64,000 bases of DNA from Hymenoscyphus infarciens (Eukaryota; Ascomycota; Leotiomycetes; Helotiales; Helotiaceae), in assembly GCA_001414345.1 (NCBI GenBank), contig LLCB01000031.1, positions 242,173 through 306,172 on the forward strand, read 5' to 3'. Position numbers and translations under genes: made by a program. The stretch's first letter is position 1, and each line of letters starts with the position of its first letter. The notes beneath the pieces are model-generated. The model did not search any database, was not told the DNA's origin, and saw only the letters and a list, made by a program, of their open reading frames with translations. Positions 1 to 13,468 of this stretch are shown here, in pieces.

Positions 1-3000
1 TATATAGAGTTCAGTGTTCTTTTAAACGTAAAGTCGATTCTTAAAGAGTAGTAAATTATCTAATATCTAATTTAGTAAAGATTTTAGCTATTCTTATCCT
101 AGAAAGGAGCTTATTAATATAAGAGATTAGGTAAGGATTATTTTAGGTTAGAGCGTTTAGCTTCTTATAATTAATATAGAACTATAACTTATCACTATTA
201 GCCTTTTTAATAAAGAGTACTAGAGAGGTAAAAGAGCTATTACTATTAATAATAAACCTCTTATCTAAGTTCTTTATAAGATACTCTTTTATAGCTTTAA
301 GCTCTATAATTAACTGTTAATATAGAGGCAAAAAGGAGTTAAGAAGTAGCTTATTTAAAGTAATCTTATAGTTATATTTATAGTAAGAAGAAAGCTTATT
401 AAAAGCTACTTTTAAAAACACGTCTTTATAGAATAAGTAATATTTTAAAAGTTAGGCTTATATTAGAGCTCTTATCTTATTATTATCTTAAAAAGAGGCT
501 AATCTCTTATTAATAACCTAATCTAGCTTATAAAGGCTTATTATATAAAATTCTAAATTAAGCTATTTTATATTATAATATATTACGTTTATACTTATTT
601 TATAGATAAAGAAGTATAAGGTCTAGCCTTTTAAGACTATACTAGTAGTTTATAGAGGCTTTAAACTAAAGTTATATATTAGAATTTTAAGAGGTGTTAT
701 TATAGATAAAAGTAATAACTTAGCTATATTTATAAGTCTATTCTTTTTATATCTTTCTTATTACTAAATAGTATATTCTCTTTAGTTTATATCTAACTAG
801 TAATTTAAAAAAGGTTTCTAGTTCTAGCTAAAAAGAGAAAGTAAAATTTCCTTACTATAGTAGAGAGTTAGAGAGTATTTAGCTAGCTAAGTAATCTAGT
901 TCTTTAAGAGATTAAAGAGAACTTTAAAATAGTTTAACTACTTATTACTAATAATTAAGTCTTATTATCTAAGGTCTAGGATAATAAAGGAGTAGTTATA
1001 AATATAACGTTTATCTATGTTTAAATATAGTTATATAAACTAGGTTATCTAGCTTTTAGTACTATTATTATATCTATAAATAAATACTAAATAAGATAGT
1101 TTCTAGATCTTTAAACCTATTACTTTTAATAATTATAGAGCTAGAGGTCGATTTAGAAATAGATATCTATTTACTTCTATATCTACTAAAGCTTATATTT
1201 TAATACTATATCTTTATATACTAAGAGTAGTATTTATAAGGAACTGTTTTCCTTTTATAAGCTTAGAAAGGTTAAGTCTAGCTAGATTATATTTATATAA
1301 GCTTAGGAAGATATTTTTACCTAGGCTTCTTTGTTTTCCTTTTAACTTAGATTAAAGTTAGAGTACTCTTTAAGTAGTTATTCTTCTTTAGATTAATTAT
1401 CTATTTTATTAATACTAGGTAGATTAGAATAGTTAGGCTTAATATACCTAGGTTTCTTATAATTATAGTACTTTATACTAGTAGGAAGTCGATCTATAGA
1501 CGAAGTCTTTAATCTTTTGCTAGTAGAAGAGGGTTTAAGAGTTTAAGAAGTTTTTTAAGAAGTAGAATAAAGTCTATATAAAGGTAGTAAGGGTTTTATT
1601 AAGAAACTAGATAAGGTTTAGTTAGTATTAAGCTTTTAGTATAATAAGCTTATTATAATAGGTTTTTTAATACTTATTATACTAGTTATATATAACTCGG
1701 TGTTATAACACCGTTCCTTATCTATAAATAATAAGTCTTTTACTATTTTGTTAAAGTTAGTATTCTAGTACCTCTTACTATTAACTAATTAGGTTTAAAG
1801 CTAAGGTATAAGCTTATCTTATATATAGTAGAACTTATCTTACTCTAATACTTCTCTAAGTATTACTATACTTAAAAAGCGACTTTTAAATTTTATAAAA
1901 CTTTCTTTTATATAACTCTTCTATTCTATCTAAAGTAACTAAAAGGCGTTCTAAGCATTCTCCTTCTTATAACCTATTAGATAGTAAGTATTAAGAAGTT
2001 TAATTATTTCTTTATAATCTTTAAATACTATTTTACTTATATTAGACTTATATTAGAGCTCTAAGTAGTTCTAGGCGAGTTTTGTTATCGTCTCTTAAAT
2101 AAGAGCTTTATAAGTTAAAGGCGTCTAATAATAGTTAGCGTTTATATAAAGTTAATTATATATTAATATTCTCTATTACTTATATATAAGTAAAATATTA
2201 TTATTTAAAAGTTTAATTTTTTCTATAATCTTACTTTTAATAAGTTAAAGAGCTTTTAAAATGCTTTTAAGTTATAAGCATAGAGTAGGTTATTATAAGA
2301 AAGGAATATTAGAAGTAGAGTCTTACTTATAATAATAGTTTAAAAAGATAGAAAGAGATATTTATATAAGTTAGATAAGACTTAGACTTTAGTTATTATT
2401 TAGTAGTTATTAACTAATTTACTATACTAGGTTTAATAATTAGACGATTTAATTATCTTACTCTAAAATTCTCTATTCTTTTTCTTAATCCTTAGCCTCT
2501 ATAGCTTAGATTATACTCTATATCTCGTCTATATTAGAGAAGTCTTATTAATCTCTCTAGCTTCTAAGCGCTAAGCCTTTACCTTTATTATTCTTAGGCT
2601 TTTTACTATTCTTAGAAGTATAGTATTAAGTTAGAGACCTTTTAGTAGAGGCTTAACTTTATTTCTTAAAGAGAGGCTCTACGCTTAAAAGTAGAGCTTA
2701 GAAGAGACTAGGGGTTACTCTAGATTCTAATATATTAAATATTAAATTAGAGAGGTAAGTAGGATTAGATTTAGAAGCCTTTTAAATAACTATTATAAGT
2801 TAACTTATTTACTAAATCTAAGGTTATTAGAACTCTTAAGAAATACTTAGTATATTCTAATCTCTTAATATATACTAAAACACGATTTTCACTAGCTATC
2901 TATATAGATACTAAACCCTAGTATTACTAGCTATCTAGGTAGTCTCTAATTACTTAGCTATATAAGGATATTATTATAATATTCTAAATTAAAGATAAAT

Positions 3001-3580
3001 CGACTTTTAAATAAAGAGTAATAATAAGCTCGAAGGAGATATTATTAAGGCTATTATTAGTAAAGAATAGTTATTATTTTTATATAATAGTATAAAATAT
3101 ATATAACTATAGTAGAGGTATATAGGAGTATATATAGTAGAATAACGTATATAGATACTAGATACTAATATAGAAGAAAATAATAACTATCCCTCTTCTA
3201 TACTAAATATAAACGTCTATATATAAGAGTTTAGAAGCTTCTAAGTTTTAATAATAATAATAACTAAGCTCTGTCTAATATAGCTAATACTAAATAACAA
3301 GAGCTGAAAAGCTAAATATATAACCTCTAAACCTTTAAAAAGCTAAATATATAATATCTAACTCTTAATCCCTTCTATATATAAATATTAGATATTAATA
3401 CCTTTAATACTTCGCTTATATAAGTATTAGTTATTTATAATCTCAGCCTTAGAGGTATTAGAGGTATTAACACTGCTTAAGAGTATCGACAGTTTCATAA
3501 ATGCCGATAATTCAGGATAGTACTATTATATAATAATCCAGCTATTATATAATAATCTAAGATAGCGTACTATCACAAAA
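1..3580 (-). mobile_element. RIP-degraded Ty3/gypsy retrotransposon relic, truncated by window edge
   Basis: On the minus strand the first ~300 bases translate to a Ty3/gypsy reverse-transcriptase segment riddled with TAA/TAG: NLDKRFI, then LVLFIKKANSDKL, then FYINYKKLNALT (family pattern F-C-V-D-Y-R-K-L-N-A), then KIFTKLDIR. The rest of pol lies left of the window. Rightwards comes what should be protease, gag and the 5' LTR. A start-like TGTGATAGTA (minus) at 3580 is the best candidate for the outer LTR edge, but the second LTR is outside the window, so this edge is unproven. CA and TG dinucleotides are rare and TA abundant, as expected of RIP. Element class is well supported; limits are not. 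Confidence 0.75.
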
Positions 3581-5140
3581 AGAAGGCTTATTAAATATCT
3601 TTATAAAATAGTAATAGATATACTTTCTATCTCTTATTTAAGTATCTTAGTAGAACGCCTCTAGTTATTAGCTAAATTAGTACTTACTAATAAACCTAAT
3701 TATCTAAAGATATATATTATAGAGATACTTAAATACTTAAAATCCTAGTATAAGATTATCTTCTTTAATCTTATTAGCTAATTTAAGAGTAAGATAAAGA
3801 GATTTAATATATTAGATATACTTTAAGATAACTTAGAAGAGTTTATAAGTTAGTCTAGTTTTAGCTTAAGTTTTAAGAAGTTAATAAACTAAGCTTACTT
3901 TTATTATTTTATCTTATTATATATATTCTTTTATATATTTCTACTATTTAAATAATCTTTTCTCTATATCTAATAATTTATTATTAAATAAATAGTATTA
4001 TAGAGAATTAGTTATTAGAGTACTATTACTAGGCTAATTATTTCTAAAACCTTATATCTAGCGACATAGTCTTTCTTAATAACTACGTCTTCTAAAAATA
4101 AGCTCTTAATACTAAAAATATAATTAATTACTAATTAGTTACTACTAAACTTTCTTTTAACTTTAAACTATTATAGTTAATTATATACTACAATCTTTAT
4201 ATAAAATTATTAGTAAGATATACTAAGACCTAAGTCTTAGTATAGTATATATATAATATATACTCTAAATATCTACTAATTTATATACTAAAAATCGACT
4301 TTTAGCTATATTATTAATAGATTAACTAGCTTAATATAAAATCGTCTAATATACTATATTTAGACTATTTAGTATATAGTAAATAACCTCTACTAATTAT
4401 TTTATTAATATCTAGTATTATTACTATATAGTATTAAAGTAATAGAAGAGTATATAGAAAAAGTATAAATAGCTTTATTTTAAGAAAAGATAGGACTTTA
4501 TGCTTAGTGTTTTAGCTTTCCCTTAGCCTAGTACTCTAGAGAGAATAAGCTACTTACCTAGATAAGAATAGGAGAGGCTAGGCTAGATTAGAATCAAGAC
4601 TAGGCTAAGTTTAGTAAGCTAGATACTCTAACTAGGATAGGAGTAGCTAGGAAAGTTCTAAAAACAGAATAGGAGTAGCTAGGTAGGTAAAAAAAGGAGG
4701 CTAGGCTAGAGTAGAATTAGAAAGGTAACTCTCTAAGAGTCTTAATTAAGACCTAGACTCTCTTTTCTACCTACCTTCTAGACTTTAAGTGAAATTAACT
4801 AGCCTAACTCTTTCTATCCTAGCCTCTCTATTTAATAAGAAAAGGTAAGTAAGTACTATAGATTAGAAGTAGCTAAAAAAGCTAGAATTTAAGAATAGAA
4901 GAAAGTAAGATAGCCTTAAAATAGAGATAAGAGAGAGAAGGATCGTTAAGGTAGGATAGGAGAACAGATTAGGCGGGGAAACCTAAAACACTGTTTACGC
5001 TTATAAGTTACTAAAAGATATACCTTTTAATATTATAATTTTACTATAATATTATTCCGTATTTCAATACGTACTATTATAATATTATGATAATATATTA
5101 ATCTAAAATACTATAGTATTTTATCACGATAATACTATCT
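3581..5140. repeat. RIP-mutated AT-rich block, class unresolved
   Basis: The block is very AT-rich with stops in all frames and the same CA/TG depletion as the retroelement relic to its left. I see no translatable domain. It contains a possible small inverted-repeat element (separate entry) and short palindromic AT runs near 5050-5130. Base composition returns to intermediate values at about 5140. Confidence 0.6.
4505..4993. mobile_element. Candidate RIP-mutated MITE
   Basis: The left end reads TAGTGTTTTAGCTTTCCC and the right end, reverse-complemented, reads CAGTGTTTTAGGTTTCCCC, so the two termini are imperfect inverted repeats of about 20 bp. The left TAG against the right CAG is the change RIP would make. 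CAGTG-type ends are common in Tc1/mariner-pogo-like fungal elements. No coding potential is seen inside. A clear target-site duplication is not visible, which lowers confidence. Confidence 0.45.
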
Positions 5141-5662
5141 ACTACACTGCCTACTACGAAGACAGAGCTGTTAAGTAAAAGCACCTGAGTTTATGATTCA
5201 CAATAATTCTTTCACTAGTCGTGAAAAACAACCTATTTTACCCCTTAGCACACTATAAATAACCCTCAGTAAAGCAACATTCAGTGATTCAGGAAACTAT
5301 TTCTCATACTGTGAATAAACCTCGCTTAGAAAGAGTATAAATACCTCATGTTCTCTAAGCATTCTTTCCCCCTTCATTGAAAACAAAAACCACTAAGCAA
5401 ACTACAAAACATAAAACCGCATCCTTGGAACACTATCTACAAATCGAAAAGTCAGCACTTCAAATTAACTTCAACGTTCTACATCACTACTCACTCTTTA
5501 AACACTTACCTCGTTACTAAATACCACTTCACTACCTCGAAAATGACTAGCGTACAATAGAGCAATAAAGAACTATATATTCTATTTACTGTAAAAGGAG
5601 AAATTCAGAGGTTGAGGGGAGTGAGTAAGCGTTAAGGCATAGTCGATAAAAACACGGCGCTG

Positions 5663-6553
5663 TTGATAAACTTTATCCGTAGAAAGATGCCAGATATTAT
5701 AAGAGAAGTCACTAAAAAGAGCGTTAATATGAAAGATCTTCATATTTTAAGGGAGTTAATAGAAAAGCTAACCCTAGAAAGTTTAGCCCTGCTATGTAGC
5801 GGTCTAGATAATTCAAAGGGGTGGATAGAAAAGACGGATAGTTATATAACAGAAGGGTCAGAAATTGTTAAGTTTACCTAGGGCAGTCAAGAAGCCCCAT
5901 CTAGGGAACTAGCACCTCTATCCGGTCACAGTATGCCAGAATTCACCACACTACAAGACTTCATCATCCAATCAAGAGCGAACTTTATCAAGGAGGATGT
6001 TGAAGTAAGGAAAGACGGAGAAGAAGTCAAGTTCGAGATACAAATACAAGCTACGACAAGAGTTATAAATAAATGCAGAGAGGAGGATCGTGGTTTTAGG
6101 GTCTATATAAGATAATTAGAACCAAAATCACTAACGAAAAGATACTATGAAATTAAAAACGTTGTAGTATACTAACAAGACTTAATAACGCATTTTCAGA
6201 AGTCTACTAGGAGAACTTTAGATCCTGAGGAGTTTGTAAAAGACTTGGAGGAGAGGGTACTAAAGATTAGAGACGCTATATTAGAATTTAACCTATAAGA
6301 CTTATATCAGGAACGTAAAGACGAGGATTTTATCAAAGAATTTATAGATTCTGCTACTAGCTCTTCAGAAGTAGGACCTTTATAAGCTACCGACGCAGCT
6401 GAACCTCTCCCCCTTACTTCTCTGAGAAACTGCGCTAAAATGGTCGTAATATTATATATAAAGAACGATGATGATATAGGGAAAGTCTATTACTATTACA
6501 AAAATGAGTCTAGCCAAATATTCTACGACAGACTCGACATTTTACTTGAGTAA
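5663..6553 (+). pseudogene. Relic of an unrecognised charged, probably helical protein
   Basis: One forward frame stays coherent for about 297 codons but is broken by six stops, all TAA or TAG: 5879, 6113, 6173, 6296, 6383 and 6551; no TGA occurs. Readable parts are rich in Glu/Lys/Ile/Leu, for example MPEFTTLQDFIIQSRANF and RRTLDPEEFVKDLEER, which suggests helical or coiled structure. I do not recognise the family. Leu, Val and Ile codons are shifted to TTA/CTA/GTA/ATA, in line with TG-to-TA mutation, and the stops fit CAA/CAG-to-TAA/TAG. The true start is unclear; the first in-frame ATG is about 25 bases into the interval. DNA at 5141-5662 upstream has no coding content. Confidence 0.6.
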
Positions 6554-7659
6554 ACGCTCTCGTTCCTACGTCCTACCCCCTAGAATGTCTAAATTCCAAT
6601 CCTCATTATTCCGCCTAATAGTAACTTACTACTATATGGACGATTTATACTACGAATAGTTTTTACAACTTCTAGAAATGAATTAAGACTCGAGGAGAAT
6701 ATTATAAGTTATGACTTTAGATTTTTATGCCTAGATTATGCCTAGATTTTCATTGGAGTTTTACGTTAGACTTTGGTTTTATGGCATAGATTTAATTCTC
6801 GAGTCTTGATTTAGAATTGCACTGTATTATGTACTTTTAAGATAAGAATACGATAAAGTTTATATAATAACTGTCCAGTGCTTAAAAAGAATGTAACTGG
6901 TTAGGCTATGATTACCTTTAAGTTATAAATTAGAACCTTTAATCTTATACAGCGTACAACTTAGAGAGAATAAGCGATAAGTTTATATCTTTGGCTAAGC
7001 GAAAAAGGACCCCCTCAGAAATACTCGATCACTTAATACACCTGTAGAGTAAAGTAGAGTAATAGGAATAAGCCATGACTCTGCTCCTTTACCTTGAGTT
7101 ACTCATGAGTAAGCTACTAACTAATAAACAAATAAGCAGTGTGTTAACTCTGAGTAAGCTATGAGTTACTTATGAGTAACTCTAACAATTCCTAGCTAGC
7201 CCAGAACCACAAGATATCGAGATGACATACAGAGATAGTGGTTTGGCAAAATACCTCAACCCAACCTAAGCTAAGCCTGTCAGCCTCGGAGCGCTTTCGT
7301 GACATAACAAAACTAAAAGTTCAAAATAATTAAGGAACTCCATTCCTCTACAAGTAAACAACTTAATTAAAGTTAGCTAACTACTAGTATCATTACCATC
7401 TATTTCGAAAGAAAGATCACGAAAGCATTATCACCATTTACTAAGTAAGTGCCTGCCTCTAATTCCGACTCATCAAAAGATAGCTCTTCGCAGAATCACC
7501 CACACTCCTCCATTTCCTTCTAAGAAAGGCAACAAGAAAAAGTTAAAAAAAGGCAATGAACCAGTTTTCCTCTCACTTTTCACCACCAACCCCTTAAACA
7601 ACATCCTTCCCCTTAAGCTCTCTAATATCCTGATCACTCTTACTCTAAACCTCCTCTTT
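6554..7659. other. No gene seen
   Basis: No sustained coding frame. The only structure is a pair of related palindromic segments near 7088-7108 and 7160-7180, the first containing a perfect 14-bp palindrome around TTACTCATGAGTAA; these could be remnants of a small inverted-repeat element. Confidence 0.5.
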
Positions 7660-8153
7660 AAATTTGTAAAGTTCTAGGCAAACCTCTTATGGGCCTGTCA
7701 AAAACATAATCCAGCTCCTCCAAACTCCTCTACTTAGTCTTATATAAGCATAGAAAGATTATCACGAAAACTAAAGCGTTTATCACTGCGTAAAAGCCAA
7801 AGGCACCTTGAATACCGAAAGCTTTAAGTTGACGAGGGAAGGTTAAGGAGACGATTGTAGCCTAGAAATTGTTGGTAGTTACGGCCCAAGACATGCCGAT
7901 TTCTCGGTAGGATAGGGGGAAAACTTCTATAGAGTAGGTAAATAGAACAGGTCCTTCGCCCAGAGAGTAGAAGGCATTGTAGATATAGATAAAGAATTTC
8001 ATTACACTAAGACAGGAACGGCCAACGTTGAGGATATAGTAGCTCATTCCCGCTGCGAGGAGCGTCCAACACATGTTAGGGATGGTAAAGAGGAGGAGGC
8101 CGCGACGACCGAATGTATCAAATGTCCAAACGGCAGGCCATGTGAATACGAAA
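7660..8153 (-). pseudogene. MFS sugar transporter relic (C-terminal third)
   Basis: The minus strand from about 8153 reads as the last part of a major facilitator superfamily sugar transporter: [18 protein letters not shown] (the D-x-x-G-R-R loop), then a transmembrane stretch, then [16 protein letters not shown] and the PETK-like end KTK followed by RSLEELDYVF. These match the family's usual GEGPVPF/Y-x-E-V-FP, ETK and LEELDYVF motifs. The frame is broken by TAG at 7859-7861, where the family normally has Trp (NNFW), and TAG at 7730-7732, where Gln follows ETK. A splice-acceptor-like TTTCCAG precedes the block, so earlier exons once lay at higher coordinates; I could not follow them beyond 8160. 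Non-functional. Confidence 0.85.
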
Positions 8154-10568
8154 CTGGAAAGAATTAGTCTCTCTACACTTAGAAATTGGGGGTGGAACTA
8201 TTGTTCTAGGAGCGTGCAAGAAGGGAGAGAAAGAAACTACTCACTTAACAAGACTAAAACTAAATAAAGGAAGAAGTACACCTGTATTACTCGCTCCTAA
8301 TTCCTTAAAGATTGTAGAAGAGTAAAAAGCAATGATGTTAACTGTTCAAATATTAGCTTACGTCTGTTGAAGAGGAAAGAAGTAAAGACTCACTTCCGTA
8401 CATTTACTGTCTAATCATAACAACCTTAGAAGCCCACGTAGCTCTTCTAAGACGTAGAATAGTAACTCAACGAACTGAGTAAACATACTATCAGTCTTCG
8501 CCAATCAGATTCCTCGAGCAAGAGATGGTCATAAACAAGCTAGCATAAATATAATGAAGATCGCTGGCAGCTTGTAAAGGCGTCTTCCGAAGTCGAAGAA
8601 GCGATTTATAAGCCTAAGCAACTCGACGCTTTCTTATGAGCAATTGAGGAAACTCTAGGTAAAGCCTTATTTAAAACAAAACGCTCCTGCATCCCCACGA
8701 TGGTTTTACCTACCCCCCCCCCCCCCCTAAATCTCCCAACTCCCCTCCAACCACCACTTAACCCTCCGCTGGCCACTGCCATAGAGGCTGCTTTCCCTGC
8801 GCTCTTCTATTGAACCAACCACCACGGAGTGGCCCTCGGAGAGCCAGCGGAGCGTCACTTACTGTTTAACCGGTGGTGCCCTTGTACACGTACAGAGAAC
8901 AAGAGAGACCGCTAGAATAAATATAGACCCGAGTTGCAAGCGCCCACCACAGGCAATTACTCCGACGTCGGCGAAAGCTAGGTTCGCCACCATAGGCATA
9001 AAGGCTCAGGCTCGCTTCTTTTTGCGCAGATGTTCTAAGCAAAACTCCAAATGCGGTCCAGGTTTACCAGGACATAACTAATCTACCACAAATATTTATA
9101 GATTTGTAGGTGCTACTTCGACAGAGTAGACTAGGACAGTGACTTTCTTCAATCTTATGCTCAGACCGACGAGGAGGGGAGGAGGACTCCTAATTAACCC
9201 CATATCCGAACTAATCCCTGTAGTACAATTTGCAGCAAGTAGAAGTAAATGGTGCCTCGACGTCTAAGTAAATTATTAACAGGGTCTAAGATCTAAGCAG
9301 TGCTAAACAAAAGATGTTAGTACTTAAGTTGATGTTAGGGGTTAAGAAAAACAAATAAAGCTCTAACTTTGAGTAAAGGTGCTTAGAGAAGACTTACAAG
9401 AGATAATCCCATACATAGTTATGGTTAAGGGGTAGGAGACGCTACAAAATTCCCTTGTATACAGTTACAATTATGACTAGCTATGTCAGTCCAATGAAAG
9501 TCTACCACGGAGGAATCTCCTACTCATTTACAAGACACAATTATCCGGTCAGGCCTGCTCTCGAAGCCTTAAATCACGTCTTAGAAATTAGTACTTGGTG
9601 TAACCACACGCAACGCGCCGCAAACGCAGTAAAAAGTCTAATACAGTAAACTCGAACTATATATCGTATCTTGCCTGTAATCAGGCTCCGAAAATGGGCA
9701 TTGTTTTGCGTCTTGGGGCAGTGTTGAAGATGTTGACAAGCGAGGATGAGTAAGTCTTACATCCATCGGCTTACTTTAAGCTTGAAAGAGCTTGTGATTG
9801 GTAACAAGATTGCAAAGTTTCTCAGTCTTGATTCTTAAACTGGGTATTAATATATAAGATTATTCAGATGAGGGGACGAATGAGAATATGAGTGGACTCG
9901 AAAATAAGCAGTGTAGATACGGAAAACATATAGAGAAAGCCAGGCAAATCAGATTTTTGAACTATCCTTGTTGGAGGCACAAAGAGTATTGGGACTAGTA
10001 ATTCTGATCTATTAATTTGGACATATGAATAAAACGAGCATCTGATCTATTCGCGAGGTAATAAGCTTCTGGTTACGAGACCTATCCGCTCAGCTTGTTG
10101 TTAACACTCTGGAAAGTCAGCCTTGTTATTAGTATTTGAGAGAAACATGATACTCTTCTAATAATATTTGGACGGAATTTAAGCTTAAATTTACTAATAT
10201 GCCGTTGTTCGATGTTAGCTCCTGGATTAGAGCTGTCGAACTTAACCAAATAGAAACTATTCTAGCTTCATTACATAGGAGATAACAAGATGATAGGTCT
10301 AGAGAGGTCTCTTCATATTGGAACGGTTGTTGGAAAGTATCACCAGTTGTTGAGGGTCGGTTAAAAAGGGGAGGTGGTTTCCACCGGTACTATAGATCTT
10401 CGGAATGATCCGCCGCTGTTCCTTCTTCACAACAACAAACGCCCTTACTCAATATAGCTACAGTCGGTCTCTCTCCCTATTATCTCCAATTAATATCCTC
10501 AATTAATAACTAAACTAACCAAGGCAACAAGCACAACAACATACCTCCTCTATCTTCCTCAAAGCTTT
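8154..10568. other. No intact gene; degraded DNA with a C15 tract
   Basis: Several short open frames occur but none has plausible composition, a good start or family similarity. A 15-base C homopolymer lies at 8713-8727. Earlier exons of the neighbouring transporter relic may be buried at the left end. Confidence 0.5.
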
Positions 10569-11479
10569 AAATTCTTCCCACATCTGCCGTACAAGACTAG
10601 ATCAGCGATTTAGAAATATACAGACCCTGTGCCATTTAGATCTATCCTAATATCGATCTAGCACAGCTAGCAAGAGCGCTCCTCATCTCACCCCGAGACT
10701 TCAGAAAGGCATACAGCGCAACCGATAGTCACCCACAGTATTAGTTATATGTAGACGACTTCTTAGATGGACCCCTCCTCAACGACGAGTTGCAAATACT
10801 TACAGACGAATACAAGGAACAACTAGAAACGCCATTAAATCTCCTTCATACTTATCGCGAAGCACGCAGTACTATACTCGATATTTACACTCTAATAGGT
10901 TGTCCTTCTCCAATACCATCTGACACCCGAAAGTAGAACCCGGAAGATGTCTTGTTCTTTCCATTGGATTTGGGAAGTCTATATCAAATTCGGTGGATGA
11001 TACTATTCAAATAGATGACTCAGTCGGGAGGAGTTCTTCGCCAGTTTGCTACCACAGTAGAGCACATCGCCATTCCTTTCGAGAATCTCCACTTTTCCCA
11101 TTTTTACTCAGTCTAGAAGAACTATCTAGGCGCCAAACAAGGAGTGATTATGGACCAGTTCCTTGCAAACCTCCTAAACTTACAGACTTTGATGATCGTC
11201 AAAGATCCTGCAACAGTTACTTCGTTCTCGGGTGGCTCATTTGTGCTTTACCAGTCCCATGACGTGCCCTTGACAGACGAATACGAATCGTTCTACCCAC
11301 CAAAAAGGCCATCTAAACTTGAGCAGGATATCACTAAATTGCTCTAGGAAAGCGTTGCTCGATCTGACTCTCCTAGAAATGTTCCAGCTGTCGAATTCTC
11401 CGTCCTTTGCTGCGAGGGCTTAGTCAGGCCGCAGCCGGAGCTTCCTTAGCCCTTTAAGATGTATCTAGAGGAAAACTGA
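10569..11479 (+). pseudogene. 2EXR (F-box-like) domain protein relic
   Basis: An opening segment in one frame reads KFFPHLPYKTRSAI, a stop, then KYTDPVPFR, matching the F-x-x-L-P-x-E-x-R-x-x-I-W start of fungal 2EXR proteins; the stop (TAG, 10611) sits where the conserved Trp is expected. From about 10690 a different frame continues to a TGA at ~11479 with RDFRKAY, TTVEHIAIPFENLHF, LMIVKDPATV and ESFYPPKRPSKLEQDITKLL. That frame is cut by TAG at 10742, 10934, 11012, 11114, 11345 and ~11447. So there is at least one frameshift and seven TAG codons, explicable as TGG or CAG turned to TAG. Family assignment rests on the N-terminal signature and general layout. Confidence 0.65.
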
Positions 11480-13468
11480 GCAGGTTTATCTTTCTTCTTA
11501 TTAGCTTATTAGTTCGTTAGAGGGCGTAGGAAAGTCCTAAGAATTCTTAACTAGCTAAGAGTACACTACCACTTTCCTACTTCCCCAGTGGTTCGTTCAA
11601 TCAAGACTTAAGAAATTAACACAATTCTCTAAAAATACTGTAGAATTTAATCTCCTAAAGGTAATCAGACTATATTAGATGAGAAAGTGCCTTTAAACTA
11701 CAGCCCCTAGTGGTTGTGTGTCTGTAGTGTCATCGTCAGTACGGTGATTTAGAGCCATCCTTTTCTTTCAATCGATGTCATATACATATTCAAGAAAGTC
11801 GTCTTTGATCAATAGTAGATTTTATTCTTCCACTTCCAAAGTTACAAGTTGAATTCCAGTAACCCTAGTATCTAGCCTCCAAATTGATAGCTGTCCATTT
11901 ATTACCTTATTTACTTATTAATTAGTGGTTCTCAAAGAGTATGCGATAATTATTACTGTAAAAGTTTTAAAAACAGGACTTACTTGTTTTTTTCTCCCCC
12001 TTTTTTTTAGAAGGAAGGAATCACGGATTTTATTACGTATATTGGGCTTCCCTCTCTGTTTTTCACACTCTCTGTTATTATTGGTTTCTCCTACTGTCTT
12101 ACTCTATCTACAGTTCTTAGTCTCTCTAATGGTCTTAGTGTCTCTGATGTTCTAGCTTCCCCCACTATTCTTAGCCAACCCCTCTTCTCTATCTCTCTCC
12201 CCTAGTAGCCGCGTGTTTTGGTTTAGGGGCTCGCTTATATTATCTTCATCCGCATTACTCCTATTTTCCTCACTACTTCAAACGCTATTAACGTTAGGCA
12301 CAGCGTCGATTCAAATTCTAAGGCTATCTTTTCGCATTCCAGAAAACCTAATAGGACCGTGGTAATAATATTCTGTCCGTTTTTATTATCAAAACATGTC
12401 TAAAGACCTTTTTTAAAATCTAAACTTAATTCCTCTCCAGGCTCCACAGTCAGAAGGATAACAACGACATCTAAGGCTTGAACGTCGGGTTTTCTACTGA
12501 GATTAAGAGCCTATAGTAGAAGTAGGTAATAAGGTAGCCAAAGAAGCAGTTGTATTTAAGTAAGACGAGATATATGAACCTCATTGCGAAAAATAAGCTC
12601 CACTTGTGTTAGTTTTCTTTAGTCCTTTAAAGGGATTTTAGGTAGATCTGAGCTATGGTTTAGAATTACTGTTAAAGAGAAGTGTTATGTTTTAGGGCCA
12701 CAGAAAGGGGGGGCGGGGATTTTATATCTATACTTTCTTTTATTCTTACTTATAGATACTAGAGTTGTTAGTCTATCTATAGCTTTATCAAGTTAGGGTA
12801 TAAGAGGGGTTCTTTATTAAGGTAACCATTCATTTTTTATTTATTTTAAAATTCTCGTCCTTACGTCTTTATTTAAAGCTCAATTAGCGTGTAATTACCT
12901 CGTTATAGAGTTTAGAATAGCATACTATCAGACAAGTAATTGAAATAGGGGAACGTAATATCTGGTTATGTAAAAGAAATTTGTAAGATGGTTTTAAAGT
13001 TTGGTATCCCATAAAATCTACGAGATTGATTTTTCTTTATATATCTAAACTCTAGTAGCAATATTCAGAAAGCTAGGCTGTGCGAGATTATTAATTGGTT
13101 GATCGCGGCCATTTTTAAGAATATAGGAGATACGTTGGTGTTGTGGGAAAAGGTTGTAGGGTTTCATAACTTAGAGGTAGGTGTTGGAGTCTTTGTTTTC
13201 TGTTTTTCTAGTTATCACACTTTCTCATTTTATAGGAGTTTAATATACTTAGAGACGCAGTGAGATGTAAGAGAGAAATATACACTGGGTCAGTAGTTAC
13301 CCCTCTTTGTGGTTACTCTCTAGGGGGATTGACCATATACTTCAACACTTCAACACTTCAACATTTGGATGTAGTGATTGAATTGATGGATTTGTTTGGA
13401 GGTGTCAAGCGCATCGAAGATAGTGTTTTCTAACTCCAAATTACTTAGAATGCGCCTAATTTCTAATT
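11480..13468. other. No gene seen
   Basis: Intermediate to low GC, many stops, no coherent frame of useful length and no repeat I could define. Short open frames around 11925-12155 are low-complexity Leu/Ser/Phe translations typical of non-coding pyrimidine-rich DNA. Confidence 0.5.
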
